Shown here in pieces: positions 16,031 through 23,640 of a stretch of 45,432 bases of DNA. The DNA lies in the NCBI GenBank assembly GCA_900542575.1, contig UQOE01000019.1, positions 1 through 45,432 of the forward strand. Reading direction: 5' to 3'. The notes below the pieces were generated by a model that saw only the letters and a list, made by a program, of their open reading frames with translations, did no database searches and was not told where the DNA came from. This DNA comes from an uncultured Oscillospiraceae bacterium. GTDB lineage: Bacteria; Bacillota; Clostridia; Oscillospirales; Acutalibacteraceae. The stretch's first letter is position 1. Every line of letters begins with the position of its first letter. Position numbers and translations under genes: made by a program.

Positions 16031-16738
16031 TCAGTCGTCAAATGCGTAGCAGATGGCGACGTCCAGGTCCGGATCTTCCAGACTGAAGTTCTCCGGATAC
16101 TTTCCGGCCTTAATCGTAAAGGTATAGATCTTATATTTGCCGGGCTGAATGGTGAACTCGGAGCGCACCGTCTGACTGCACTTCACGGTCTCTCCGTCTG
16201 CATTCGTCAGGATAAGGCTCTGTTTTCCGGTAATGACAACTGGCTTCTTCAGACCGTTGATATAGTAGGTCTCAACCACAAGATTGCCGTTTTTGTAATA
16301 GGCATGCTTCAGTTTGGCAACGAGGTCACCCTGTTCGACAGAAGTATCTTCGCCGCGGACGTCGGTGACGATTTCCGACACGGCGGGCTCTTCGGTCTCC
16401 GGGATTTCCGTCTGTTCCGATTTCGGAGCCGTCGGCTCCGCTGCTGACGGATTCTCCTCCGGAGCTGCGTCCGGCGCCGTTTCCGGTACCGTGTGCTCCT
16501 CTGCAGGGCTGGGTGTCTCAGCTGCCGCAGGTACGGGCTGCGCCGCCGTCGATCTGGAAGCGGTCTGACTGCTGGCAGAACGTTCCGGGACGCCGGTGTA
16601 GTGACTGATTTCGCTGGAGACGGCGAAAGGATCGTCAGAATTGAAATTTGGGCTGGTGGCCGCCTGCACCGCCGCCGGGGCTGCCCCGGCCATAAGGAGT
16701 GCAAGCGATAGCGCCAACATACGCCTGGGTGCTTTCAT
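16031..16738 (-). CDS. Secreted protein with SLAP-like domain, paralogue 2
   Basis: Protein of 235 aa. A signal peptide (RRMLALSLALLMAGAAPAAVQA) is followed by a long Pro/Ala/Glu-rich linker of about 110 residues that looks disordered and wall-spanning. The C-terminal 95 residues are a domain related to that of the neighbouring gene: KLKHAYYKNGNLVVETYYING, KKPVVITGKQSL and the ending PDLDVAICYAFDD. AAAGGAGATC precedes the ATG. Probably a duplicate of 15441 with a longer stalk. Confidence 0.7.
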   Translation of the reverse strand: MKAPRRMLALSLALLMAGAAPAAVQAATSPNFNSDDPFAVSSEISHYTGVPERSASSQTASRSTAAQPVPAAAETPSPAEEHTVPETAPDAAPEENPSAAEPTAPKSEQTEIPETEEPAVSEIVTDVRGEDTSVEQGDLVAKLKHAYYKNGNLVVETYYINGLKKPVVITGKQSLILTNADGETVKCSQTVRSEFTIQPGKYKIYTFTIKAGKYPENFSLEDPDLDVAICYAFDD

Positions 16739-16816
16739 AATAGGGGATCTCCTTTTACAAAATGTTGGTTCTTTTATTATAATTCATTTTACCCCGCCAC
16801 TCCACTGTTTTTCCGC

Positions 16817-16852
16817 AAAAAGACCGCAGAACCCTTTTCTCCGGGTCTGCGG
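16817..16852 (-). terminator. Terminator of the TetR gene
   Basis: The stem CCGCAGAACCC/GGGTCTGCGG has an 8-base loop and is followed on the minus strand by TCTTTTT, eight bases past the TetR stop codon. Confidence 0.85.
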
Positions 16853-16859
16853 CCGCCGT

Positions 16860-17498
16860 TCATGCGCGTATATAGTTTGCCAGAAGATCGGTGGTAAATC
16901 GGATGATATCCGTTGGCTGGATATCCTCTGTAAAATTCTGGGTAATGCTGATGCCGGTGTAAACATTGTGGATCAGCTGATAGGCTTCATAGACATTGAT
17001 ATCCGGTTTCACGGAGCCGTCTTTCTGCCCTTCCTGCATAGCCCTGAGGGCCGGCATGGGAATCCAGGTATAGAATTTATCCCAGAAAGTTTTATCCCGC
17101 TTCTCCGCGTCATCTTCCGTCTCGTCCGGGCGACGGTGTCCGGCGAAAGAGATAAACATCTCTCTCGTATAGTTGAGCCATTCCGGGTGCTCCTCATAGA
17201 TTCCTATATAGGTATCCATACATGCCAGAAACTGTTCATAGCCGTTTGTTGCCTGCAGAATCCTTTTCTTGTAGTCTTTCATGAACAGATCGTAAAAGTA
17301 GCTCAGCGACTCCTTCCAGACCGAAAAAATGAGGTTTTCCCTGGTTCCGAAATAGCGGTACAGGGACATGGCCGAAAGATTGCTCTCTTTGGCAATGCGG
17401 TTGACGGAAATCTGATCTACCCCGTATTCGATAAACAGTTCCTGTGCCTTTTTGATGACTTTGTTGATATTTCTCTGTCGTTCTTCACTCTGATGCAT
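16860..17498 (-). CDS. TetR/AcrR-family transcriptional regulator
   Basis: Repressor-type regulator of 212 aa. The N-terminal helix-turn-helix is clear: INKVIKKAQELFIEYGVDQISVNRIAKESNLSAMSLYRYFGTRENL, with YRYF in the usual spot. The C-terminal ligand-binding half has no recognised signature. The start at 17498 (MHQSEE) follows GAGAGGTGATC; a GTG nine bases upstream is a weaker choice. No transporter or enzyme is divergent from it, so its target is unclear. Confidence 0.92.
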   Translation of the reverse strand: MHQSEERQRNINKVIKKAQELFIEYGVDQISVNRIAKESNLSAMSLYRYFGTRENLIFSVWKESLSYFYDLFMKDYKKRILQATNGYEQFLACMDTYIGIYEEHPEWLNYTREMFISFAGHRRPDETEDDAEKRDKTFWDKFYTWIPMPALRAMQEGQKDGSVKPDINVYEAYQLIHNVYTGISITQNFTEDIQPTDIIRFTTDLLANYIRA

Positions 17499-17587
17499 TG
17501 TGATCACCTCTCACAGTATGCCATATCCATTCACAATTGTCCAACAAAACCGTGAGGCCGGTTCGAAAATGCGAACCAGACAGCGCA

Positions 17588-17623
17588 GAAAAGAAAACTC
17601 CCCGGCAGAGTCTGTCGGGGAGT
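17588..17623 (-). terminator. Terminator of pta
   Basis: The stem ACTCCCCGGCAGA/TCTGTCGGGGAGT (one G-T pair) is followed on the minus strand by TTTTCTTTTC. It lies 15 bases after the pta stop codon. Confidence 0.9.
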
Positions 17624-17637
17624 AAAATGCAGCGATA

Positions 17638-18642
17638 TCAGTCCTGAGCCTGTGCCTGGACTGCGGTGATGGCAATGACACCGACGATGTCCTCCCAGAG
17701 GCAGCCGCGGGACAGGTCGTTGACCGGTTTCGCAATGCCCTGGAGCATGGGACCGTAGGCCTCTGCTTTGGCGAGACGCTGAACAAGCTTGTAGCCACTG
17801 TTGCCGGCGTCGAGGTTCGGGAAAATGAGGACGTTGGCCTGGCCGGCAACCGGGCTGCCCGGTGCCTTGGAAGCTCCGACCGACGGAACGATTGCGGCGT
17901 CAACCTGCATTTCACCGTCGGCGACAAGGTCCGGATACTCTTTGTGCGCAGCTTCAACCGCAGCAACAACCTTGTCAACCAGCGCATGTTTTGCGCTGCC
18001 CTTGGTGGAATGGGAGATGAAAGCGACCTTTGCCGGAGCACCGACAAGATGCTCAAAGCTGGCCGCACTGTCGTTTGCGATGGCGGCGAGCTGCTCCGGG
18101 TCCGGGTCCTGATTCAGACCGCAGTCGGCGAAGACAAACGTGCCGTTCTCACCGTACTCACAGTTCGGAACGTCCATGACAAAGAAGCCGGAGACGAGTT
18201 TGGCGCCCGGAGCGGTGCGGAGAATCTGCAGCGCCGGACGGAGCGTGTTGGCGGTAGAGTGGCAGGCGCCGGATACCATGCCGTCGGCGACGCCGTCGCG
18301 GACCAGCATAACGGCAAATGTGGTCTTGTCGCCGAGAAGGGCCTCTCTGGCGGCCTCAGGGGTCATGCCCTTGTGCTTGCGGAGCTCATAGAGCGTCTGA
18401 ACATACTCGTCGAGCTTTTCATAGGATGCCGGCTCAATAAAAGTGGCAGCGGAGTTGTCAAGGCCGAGTTTTTTCGCCCGCTCCAGTCCGCGCTCGCGGT
18501 TGCCGACAATGATGATATCAGCTGTGCCCTCTTCCAGTGTCTTGGCGGCAGCACGGACGACGCGCTCGTCCTCCGACTCCGGAAGAACGATGGTCTTTTT
18601 CTCTTTCTTTGCCTGTTCTTTGATCTTGTCAATGAAAGCCAT
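17638..18642 (-). CDS. pta: Phosphate acetyltransferase
   Basis: Converts acetyl-CoA and phosphate to acetyl phosphate, the first step of acetate production with acetate kinase, in the cytoplasm. The 334-aa length and motifs match the single-domain Pta: IVLPESEDERVVRAA at the N-terminus, FAVMLVRDGVADGMVSGA, FADCGLNQDP, FISHSTKGSA and QANVLIFPNLDAGNSGYK. GGAGGG precedes the ATG. No ackA is next to it; it stands alone between its promoter and terminator. Confidence 0.96.
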   Translation of the reverse strand: MAFIDKIKEQAKKEKKTIVLPESEDERVVRAAAKTLEEGTADIIIVGNRERGLERAKKLGLDNSAATFIEPASYEKLDEYVQTLYELRKHKGMTPEAAREALLGDKTTFAVMLVRDGVADGMVSGACHSTANTLRPALQILRTAPGAKLVSGFFVMDVPNCEYGENGTFVFADCGLNQDPDPEQLAAIANDSAASFEHLVGAPAKVAFISHSTKGSAKHALVDKVVAAVEAAHKEYPDLVADGEMQVDAAIVPSVGASKAPGSPVAGQANVLIFPNLDAGNSGYKLVQRLAKAEAYGPMLQGIAKPVNDLSRGCLWEDIVGVIAITAVQAQAQD

Positions 18643-18683
18643 GTTCAGAACCCTCCTGAAATATTTTACAAAATACCAGAAAT

Positions 18684-18712
18684 ATTATCCGCTTTTGGCG
18701 GGCCGAATGCAA
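18684..18712 (-). promoter_or_regulatory. Predicted promoter of pta
   Basis: On the minus strand TTGCAT (18707-18712) and GATAAT (18684-18689) are separated by 17 bases, 42 bases before the ATG. The 35-base repeat array begins 24 bases upstream of the -35 box, so it could influence this promoter. Confidence 0.55.
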
Positions 18713-18735
18713 CAATTATTCCGGCGTGTGACAGA

Positions 18736-19149
18736 TTTGACAAAAGTTGGAAATACAGACTTTTTGTCACGGATCCGCCGAATCTTTGACAGGAACTTCA
18801 AAATACGGATATTTGTCAACCGGATGGCCAGAGTAATATTACAGCTTATTTAGCTTTGTAAGATAATTGTTTGGCAAAATCTTAGAATCCGCACATTCTG
18901 TCAAAAAAGCAGCTTCTGCGGCCCGATTTGCTTTGACAAAAATTGCAAATCGGGGCCAAATGTCAAAAAATACTCTTATGCGTGACAAAAGTTGAAAATA
19001 CAGGCTTTTTGTCACGGATCCGCCGAATCTTTGACAGGAACTTAAAAACACAGATATTTGTCAACCGGATGGCCGGAGTAATATTACAGTCTGTTCAGCT
19101 TTGCAAGATAATTGCTTGACAAAATCTTAGAATCCGCATGTTCTGTCAA
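18736..19149. repeat. Array of seven 35-base repeats with inverted TTTGACA/TGTCAA ends
   Basis: Seven units of exactly 35 bases each begin TTTGACA (or close to it) and end TGTCAA or TGTCAC. They lie at 18736-18770, 18785-18819, 18870-18904, 18932-18966, 18981-19015, 19030-19064 and 19115-19149. Interior sequences differ but share positions: AAA at unit positions 8-10 and 16-18 in most, and TT near 12-14. Spacers of 14, 50, 27 and 14 bases recur. Some units could form a 10-base hairpin, such as TGACAAAAGT against ACTTTTTGTCA. No coding frame of substance crosses the array. It lies between pta and tRNA-Arg. Function unknown. Confidence 0.85.
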
Positions 19150-19151
19150 AA
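18736..19151. repeat. 245-base-period duplication inside the repeat array
   Basis: Positions 18736-18906 recur at 18981-19151 with no insertions: units 1, 2 and 3 match units 5, 6 and 7, always at an offset of 245. Each copy also carries the perfect palindrome GTAATATTAC (18833-18842 and 19078-19087) in its long spacer. Unit 4 is not duplicated. Substitutions between the copies show the duplication is not recent. Confidence 0.85.
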
Positions 19152-19214
19152 TATCACTCTGCCGTACCTAGCCAAAAACCGAACATCAGGCAGAGCAATC
19201 TATTTTTTACTGCA

Positions 19215-19245
19215 CAAAAAAAGAACCACGCAAACTGCGTGGTTC
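19215..19245 (-). terminator. Terminator of the tRNA-Arg transcript
   Basis: The 10-base stem GAACCACGCA/TGCGTGGTTC has a 3-base loop and is followed on the minus strand by seven T residues, four bases past the tRNA 3' end. Confidence 0.9.
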
Positions 19246-19249
19246 CTCA

Positions 19250-19326
19250 TGGCGCGCCCGGAGGGACTCGAACCCCCGACCTTCTGGTTCGTAGCCAGAC
19301 ACTCTATCCAGCTGAGCTACGAGCGC
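19250..19326 (-). tRNA. tRNA-Arg (ACG)
   Basis: A 77-nt cloverleaf on the minus strand. The acceptor stem GCGCTCG pairs with CGGGCGC (one G-T pair), the D arm reads AGCTCAGCTGGATAGAGT, the anticodon stem TCTGG/CCAGA holds loop CTACGAA with anticodon ACG, and the T arm contains GGTTCGAGTCCC. The discriminator is G and CCA is encoded. It reads CGU/CGC/CGA codons once A34 is deaminated. Confidence 0.97.
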
Positions 19327-19364
19327 ATGCTTGTCAACGGCTGTTGTCGTTAACAGCAAGTAGT

Positions 19365-19393
19365 ATATTATCACCAGTGTAAAAACTTTGCAA
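19365..19393 (-). promoter_or_regulatory. Promoter of tRNA-Arg
   Basis: On the minus strand TTGCAA (19388-19393) and TAATAT (19365-19370) are separated by 17 bases, 39 bases before the tRNA 5' end. Confidence 0.7.
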
Positions 19394-19422
19394 GGGTTTT
19401 TCTTAAAAAACACATATTTTTT

Positions 19423-20034
19423 TCAAATCGGCGGATTCGCCTCCAGATCGGCGCGAAGGCGCTCCGTGCCGGCGGCGTTCATGTCGTAGAGCCGGCTGCG
19501 GAGGGCGAGAAAATCGTCGAAGGCGTCGGGCATGCTGCCCGGGTTCCGCAGGAGTGCGGCGGGGTGAAACGTCCCCATCATCAGCAGTCCCTTTCGCTCA
19601 ATGAACTGGCCGTGCTGACGGGTCACCCGAAAATTCGGGTCGATGAGCCGCTGGGCCGCAATGCGGCCGAGACAGACCAGCACTTTGGGGCGGATCAAGC
19701 GGAACTGCTCCCGGAGCCAGTGGATGCAGACGTCCTGTTCTTCCGGCCGCGGGTCGCGGTTCTGGGGCGGGCGGCATTTGACGATGTTGGCAATGTAGAT
19801 GTTCTCATCCCGGCTCAGGTTGACCGCCGCCAGCATCTTGTCCAGCAGCTGGCCGGAAGGGCCGACAAAGGGCTCCCCCTGCAGATCCTCCTGCCGCCCG
19901 GGGCCCTCTCCGACGAACATGATATCGGCGTTGGGATTCCCGACGCCGAAGACCAGGTTGGTGCGGTCTGCGGCGAGGCCGCAGCGCGTGCACTGCATGC
20001 AGTCGGCGCGCAGATTTTCAAAGGAATCATACAT
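19423..20034 (-). CDS. Type-4 uracil-DNA glycosylase
   Basis: DNA repair enzyme (203 aa) that removes uracil from DNA, of the iron-sulfur family 4. Marks are Cys12, Cys15 and Cys18 near the N-terminus as cluster ligands, with VKCRPP and DVCIHW supplying further Cys. The active-site phrase GEGPGRQEDLQGEPFVGPSGQLLDKML and the late motif GTFHPAALLRNP match the family. GGGGG precedes the ATG. It is divergent from the DUF389 gene across a 68-base gap with a TATAAT box. Confidence 0.93.
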   Translation of the reverse strand: MYDSFENLRADCMQCTRCGLAADRTNLVFGVGNPNADIMFVGEGPGRQEDLQGEPFVGPSGQLLDKMLAAVNLSRDENIYIANIVKCRPPQNRDPRPEEQDVCIHWLREQFRLIRPKVLVCLGRIAAQRLIDPNFRVTRQHGQFIERKGLLMMGTFHPAALLRNPGSMPDAFDDFLALRSRLYDMNAAGTERLRADLEANPPI

Positions 20035-20102
20035 GGTACAGGCCCCCTTTTTGTCTCAATTATTATAACATATGTGCTATACTAATGCCGAGGTGATACC
20101 CA

Positions 20103-21404
20103 ATGTCTGACAGCAAAAAGCGGCTGGAAGAAGACAGAGAGAAAATAGAGAAACGACATCGTGAAAAGCAGCGGCAGCAGCAGGAGCACCTTGCAGAAGT
20201 ATTTAAAGAGCTTCCGTTCCCCGATCCGGACGAGGGCTCATTCGCCACGCGGGACTCCTCTCCGGACTCCGGAGAATTCGCGGTTGCCGGAACGGTCCGG
20301 GACCAGGAGGACCGCAAACGCTACCGCGGCAAACTGAGAAAATCCATTCCAGTCAGTGCAAAGACCATATTCCACCAGGCGTTTTCCATCAAGGAGGACA
20401 CCGCCGACTATGACACTATCCGTACGCGCATTACGAGCGGCGGCCAGGTAACCGGCACCAATCTTTCCATTTTACTGTGTGCCATCGTCATTGCATCTGT
20501 CGGGCTTAACATGAACAGCACCGCTGTCATCATCGGTGCCATGCTCATCTCACCGCTGATGGGCACTATTCAGCTCATGGGTCTGTCCATCGCTACGGCG
20601 GACAGTCAGAAGTTCAAGCGCTCCATCATCGGATTCCTGTTTCAGGTCATCACCGCGCTGCTCGGCTCTTCGGTCTATTTTCTGCTGACGCCGATAAAAG
20701 TGGCCACCTCGGAGCTGCTGGCCCGGACCCAGCCCACCGTCTGGGACGTCCTGATTGCCACCGCCGGCGGCCTGGCGGGCGCCATCGCCACCACGCGAAA
20801 AGAGGCCACCAGCAACGTCATCCCCGGTGTCGCCATTGCCACGGCTCTTATGCCGCCACTGTGTACCTGCGGCTACTCAATTGCCACGGCGCACTGGAGC
20901 ATGCTGCTCGGTGCAGGGTTCCTGTTCACCATCAACATGTTCTTCATTCTGGTCGCCAATGTGCTGGTGCTCTATGTTCTGGAGGTCCCGGAAGTCAGCG
21001 ACGCACAGCCCGGCATGAAACAGCGCATGCGGAAGAATCTTATCCGCAACGCCATTCTCATTCTCATTCCGAGCATTATCATGGCATCTTATGTCACCCA
21101 CAATACCAACACAAAGGAAAAAGCGCAGAAAGTGGCACCGCAATCCGCCACTGCCCAGTCCAGCGTCTCTCCGTCTTCCCTGGAGCGCCAGATGAAAATT
21201 CTGTTCCCTGAGGTTGAAGATATCCGGTTCGGCACCGTGGAGCAGGAGAACCGGGAAGGCGATGTAGAGGAGCAGAAAATGATTCTCATCACCGTATCCG
21301 AGCCCCTCTCCCAGGAGGACGAGCAGCGGCTCGAGCGCTGGGTCAGCGACATTGAGCACAGCCAGTATCAGTATGAATTTCAGGTAAAGGAGTCCGCCTC
21401 ATGA
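20103..21404 (+). CDS. DUF389 (TIGR00341-type) membrane protein
   Basis: Polytopic protein of 433 aa. A highly charged N-terminal coil (residues 1-40, Glu/Lys/Arg/Gln) leads to six or so hydrophobic helices between about 115 and 330. The family core is clear: NSTAVIIGAMLISPLMGTIQ, then AGAIATTRKEATSNVIPGVAIATALMPPLCTCGY. A soluble C-terminal domain of about 80 residues ends the protein. The family's biochemical role is not established. GAGGTGAT precedes the ATG. The stop overlaps the following AlaX gene by four bases (ATGA), so the two are translationally coupled. Confidence 0.9.
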   Translation: MSDSKKRLEEDREKIEKRHREKQRQQQEHLAEVFKELPFPDPDEGSFATRDSSPDSGEFAVAGTVRDQEDRKRYRGKLRKSIPVSAKTIFHQAFSIKEDTADYDTIRTRITSGGQVTGTNLSILLCAIVIASVGLNMNSTAVIIGAMLISPLMGTIQLMGLSIATADSQKFKRSIIGFLFQVITALLGSSVYFLLTPIKVATSELLARTQPTVWDVLIATAGGLAGAIATTRKEATSNVIPGVAIATALMPPLCTCGYSIATAHWSMLLGAGFLFTINMFFILVANVLVLYVLEVPEVSDAQPGMKQRMRKNLIRNAILILIPSIIMASYVTHNTNTKEKAQKVAPQSATAQSSVSPSSLERQMKILFPEVEDIRFGTVEQENREGDVEEQKMILITVSEPLSQEDEQRLERWVSDIEHSQYQYEFQVKESAS

Positions 21405-22552
21405 AACCCACCGACCGTCTCTACGAAACCGCACCGCATCTCAGCTCATTCACCGCGGCAGTTTTAGCCTGTGAGCCAGCAGGGGGCAATTTCAGGGTTG
21501 TTCTGGACCGCACCGCCTTCTTTCCCGAGGGCGGCGGACAGTATGCGGACAAGGGCCATCTGGGCGGTCTCCCCGTTCTCGATGTACAAATTCACGACGA
21601 CATCATCTATCACACGCTTCCGGACGCACTCCCGGTCGGTCAGGAGACAGACGGCGTTCTGGACTGGCCGCTGCGCTTCAGCCGCATGCAGAGCCATACG
21701 GGCGAGCATATTGTCAGCGGCGTCGTCCACCGGGCCTTCGGGTACGACAACATCGGGTTCCACCTGGGCGACGACGAGGTCACCTGTGACTACAACGGCA
21801 GCTTCCGGGAAGAAGATCTCCGCACCGTCGAGCGCCGTGCCAACCATGCCGTCTTCTCCAATCTGCCGGTCATCTGCGAATACCCCAGCCCCGAGACCCT
21901 GGCAGACCTCCCGTATCGATCCAAAAAGGAAATCGACGGACCGGTCCGCATCGTCACAATCCCCGGCGTCGACATCTGTGCCTGCTGTGCTCCCCATGTC
22001 GAGCACACCGGTGAAATCGGACTGATCAAGATTACCGGTGCGGAGAAGTCCCACGGCGGCACACGTCTGCATCTCCATATCGGCACCCGTGCACTGACAG
22101 ACTATCGGGAGAAGCAGAAAAATATTCTTCGTATTATGGATCTCTGCTCGGTCCCGCAGGGTGAAACCGCAGCCGGCGTTGAACGGCTCTACGATCAAAT
22201 CGCAGATCTGCAGCACGAGCTCTCACAGGCCCGCGTACGGCAGGGCGAGCTGATGCTGGAATCGCTCCCGTCCCACAAAGAGGGCAATCTTGTGGTCCTG
22301 CTGCCGGACGCCGAGACGGACGCACTGCGCGCTCTGGCAAACGGCGGCAAGGAACACTGCACCGGGGCCTTTGTCGCGCTCACCAACCAGGGCGACGCTT
22401 TCCGCTATATGATCACCGCCCAGGGCCTCCCGCTCCGCAGCCTCGCAAAGGAGTACAACGATGCTCTGAACGGCCGCGGCGGCGGCAAAGACAATATGAT
22501 CCAGGGGACCTTTCGCGCCAGCCTGGAAGATATTCAGTCTTATTTTGCGTAA
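21401..22552 (+). CDS. AlaX-type alanyl-tRNA editing protein with DHHA1 domain
   Basis: Stand-alone editing protein (383 aa) related to the editing half of alanyl-tRNA synthetase. It should hydrolyse mischarged Ser- or Gly-tRNA(Ala). The zinc site is present as His99 and His103 (SHTGEH) and Cys195 with His199 (CCAPH). The N-terminal substrate loop has TAFFPEGGGQ. The C-terminal 140 residues are a DHHA1-type domain with a short coiled coil (about 255-285) and the glycine-rich motif GRGGGKDNMIQG, so it is the long (AlaX-L) form. It is coupled to the DUF389 gene by a four-base overlap. Confidence 0.92.
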   Translation: MKPTDRLYETAPHLSSFTAAVLACEPAGGNFRVVLDRTAFFPEGGGQYADKGHLGGLPVLDVQIHDDIIYHTLPDALPVGQETDGVLDWPLRFSRMQSHTGEHIVSGVVHRAFGYDNIGFHLGDDEVTCDYNGSFREEDLRTVERRANHAVFSNLPVICEYPSPETLADLPYRSKKEIDGPVRIVTIPGVDICACCAPHVEHTGEIGLIKITGAEKSHGGTRLHLHIGTRALTDYREKQKNILRIMDLCSVPQGETAAGVERLYDQIADLQHELSQARVRQGELMLESLPSHKEGNLVVLLPDAETDALRALANGGKEHCTGAFVALTNQGDAFRYMITAQGLPLRSLAKEYNDALNGRGGGKDNMIQGTFRASLEDIQSYFA

Positions 22553-22574
22553 CCAGCCGCGCATTTGAGACTTT

Positions 22575-22609
22575 TTTGGCCTAAACCTGTTTTTTACGAT
22601 TTTTGTCAA
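22575..22609 (-). repeat. Possible solitary degenerate copy of the 35-base repeat
   Basis: Read on the minus strand, the segment begins TTGACAAAAATCGTAAA and ends GGCCAAA exactly 35 bases later. The left half matches unit 4 of the array (TTGACAAAAATTGCAAA) with two differences, but the right end has GGCCAAA instead of TGTCAAA. Given the AT-rich composition, the match may be chance. Confidence 0.35.
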
Positions 22610-22613
22610 AAGC

Positions 22614-22656
22614 AGCGGCGACCCGCCTTTCAGACGGATCGCCGCTCATTTTTTTA
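22614..22656 (+). terminator. Terminator between alaX and metA
   Basis: The 8-base stem AGCGGCGA/TCGCCGCT has a 17-base loop and is followed by CATTTTTTT on the plus strand. It serves the DUF389-alaX operon and may also stop metA transcripts, which end at 22654. Confidence 0.8.
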
Positions 22657-23598
22657 TTTTCTGTTTTTTCGCTCGTCCAGCATTTGGATGTCATCCAGAT
22701 TGTAGGGCGTCTGCTGGTAGACAAAGTAGTTGATCCAGTTGGAGAACAGGAGGTTCGCGCTGGAGCGCCAGGTGACCGGCGGATGTCTGGTCACGCGGCC
22801 ATGGGGGAAGTAGTTCACCGGCTTTTCGATGGGGAGGCCAGCGTCGAGATCCCGCTTGTACTCGTTGTAGAGAGTGTCGGCGTCGTACTCTGTGTGGCCG
22901 GTGATGAAGATCTGACGACCGTGCTTCGTGGCGACGGCAAATACGCCCTCCTCGTCGCCGGAGGCCAGGACCCGAAGCTCGGGCACTTTTTCAATGTCCT
23001 CCCGCCGGGATGTCGTGTGGCGGGACTGGGGGACCAGGAAGCGGTCGTCAAAGCCGCGGAACAGCATGGATTTCTTCCGGTCTACCTTCGTCTCATAAAT
23101 GCCGAACAGCTTTTTGTCCAGGTCATACTTTGGAACGCCGTAATGGTAATAGAGCCCCGCCTGTGCGCCCCAGCAGATGTGGAATGTAGAGTAGACGTTC
23201 TGGGTACTCCACTCCATGATCTCACAGAGCTCATCCCAGTAGTCCACTTCCTCAAAAGGCATCTGCTCCACCGGCGCGCCGGTGATGATCATGCCGTCAA
23301 ACTTGCGGTCGCGGACCTCCTCAAAGGTCTTGTAAAACGCAAGCATGTGCTCCTCTGAGACGTGCTGCGCCTTGTGCGTTTTCGTCATGATGAGCTCCAG
23401 CTCCACCTGCAGCGGCGTGTTGCCGAGTAGCCGGCACAGCTGGGTCTCCGTCTCAATCTTCTTCGGCATCAGATTCAGCAGAAGAATGTGGAGAGGACGG
23501 ATCATCTGGCTGACCGCCCGCTGTTCCGTCATGACAAAAATATTCTCACTGTTCAACGTCCGTTTTGCCGGCAGATCCGTTGGGATTTTAATAGGCAT
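22654..23598 (-). CDS. metA: Homoserine O-acetyltransferase (MetA type)
   Basis: Methionine biosynthesis enzyme (314 aa) that acylates homoserine. The catalytic residues align with known numbering: Cys142 in FHICWGAQ, His235 and Glu237 in GHTEYDAD. Residue 111 is Glu (APVEQMPF). In this family Glu111 is reported to give acetyl-CoA specificity and Gly111 succinyl-CoA specificity, so the predicted product is O-acetylhomoserine. It is the last gene of the run gltX-glnS-transporter-metA, 42 bases after the transporter. No S-box riboswitch precedes it. Confidence 0.95.
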   Translation of the reverse strand: MPIKIPTDLPAKRTLNSENIFVMTEQRAVSQMIRPLHILLLNLMPKKIETETQLCRLLGNTPLQVELELIMTKTHKAQHVSEEHMLAFYKTFEEVRDRKFDGMIITGAPVEQMPFEEVDYWDELCEIMEWSTQNVYSTFHICWGAQAGLYYHYGVPKYDLDKKLFGIYETKVDRKKSMLFRGFDDRFLVPQSRHTTSRREDIEKVPELRVLASGDEEGVFAVATKHGRQIFITGHTEYDADTLYNEYKRDLDAGLPIEKPVNYFPHGRVTRHPPVTWRSSANLLFSNWINYFVYQQTPYNLDDIQMLDERKNRK

Positions 23599-23640
23599 GG
23601 TTCTTACGCTTTCTAATGATGAAAATACAGATGAACAAGT

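Noticed and set aside
18736..19149. CRISPR array
   Set aside because: Only the ends of the units are conserved, the spacers are 11-50 bases and two of them repeat, and no cas gene is present.
23599..23640. S-box (SAM) riboswitch before metA
   Set aside because: Only 42 bases separate metA from the transporter gene, too short for a riboswitch.
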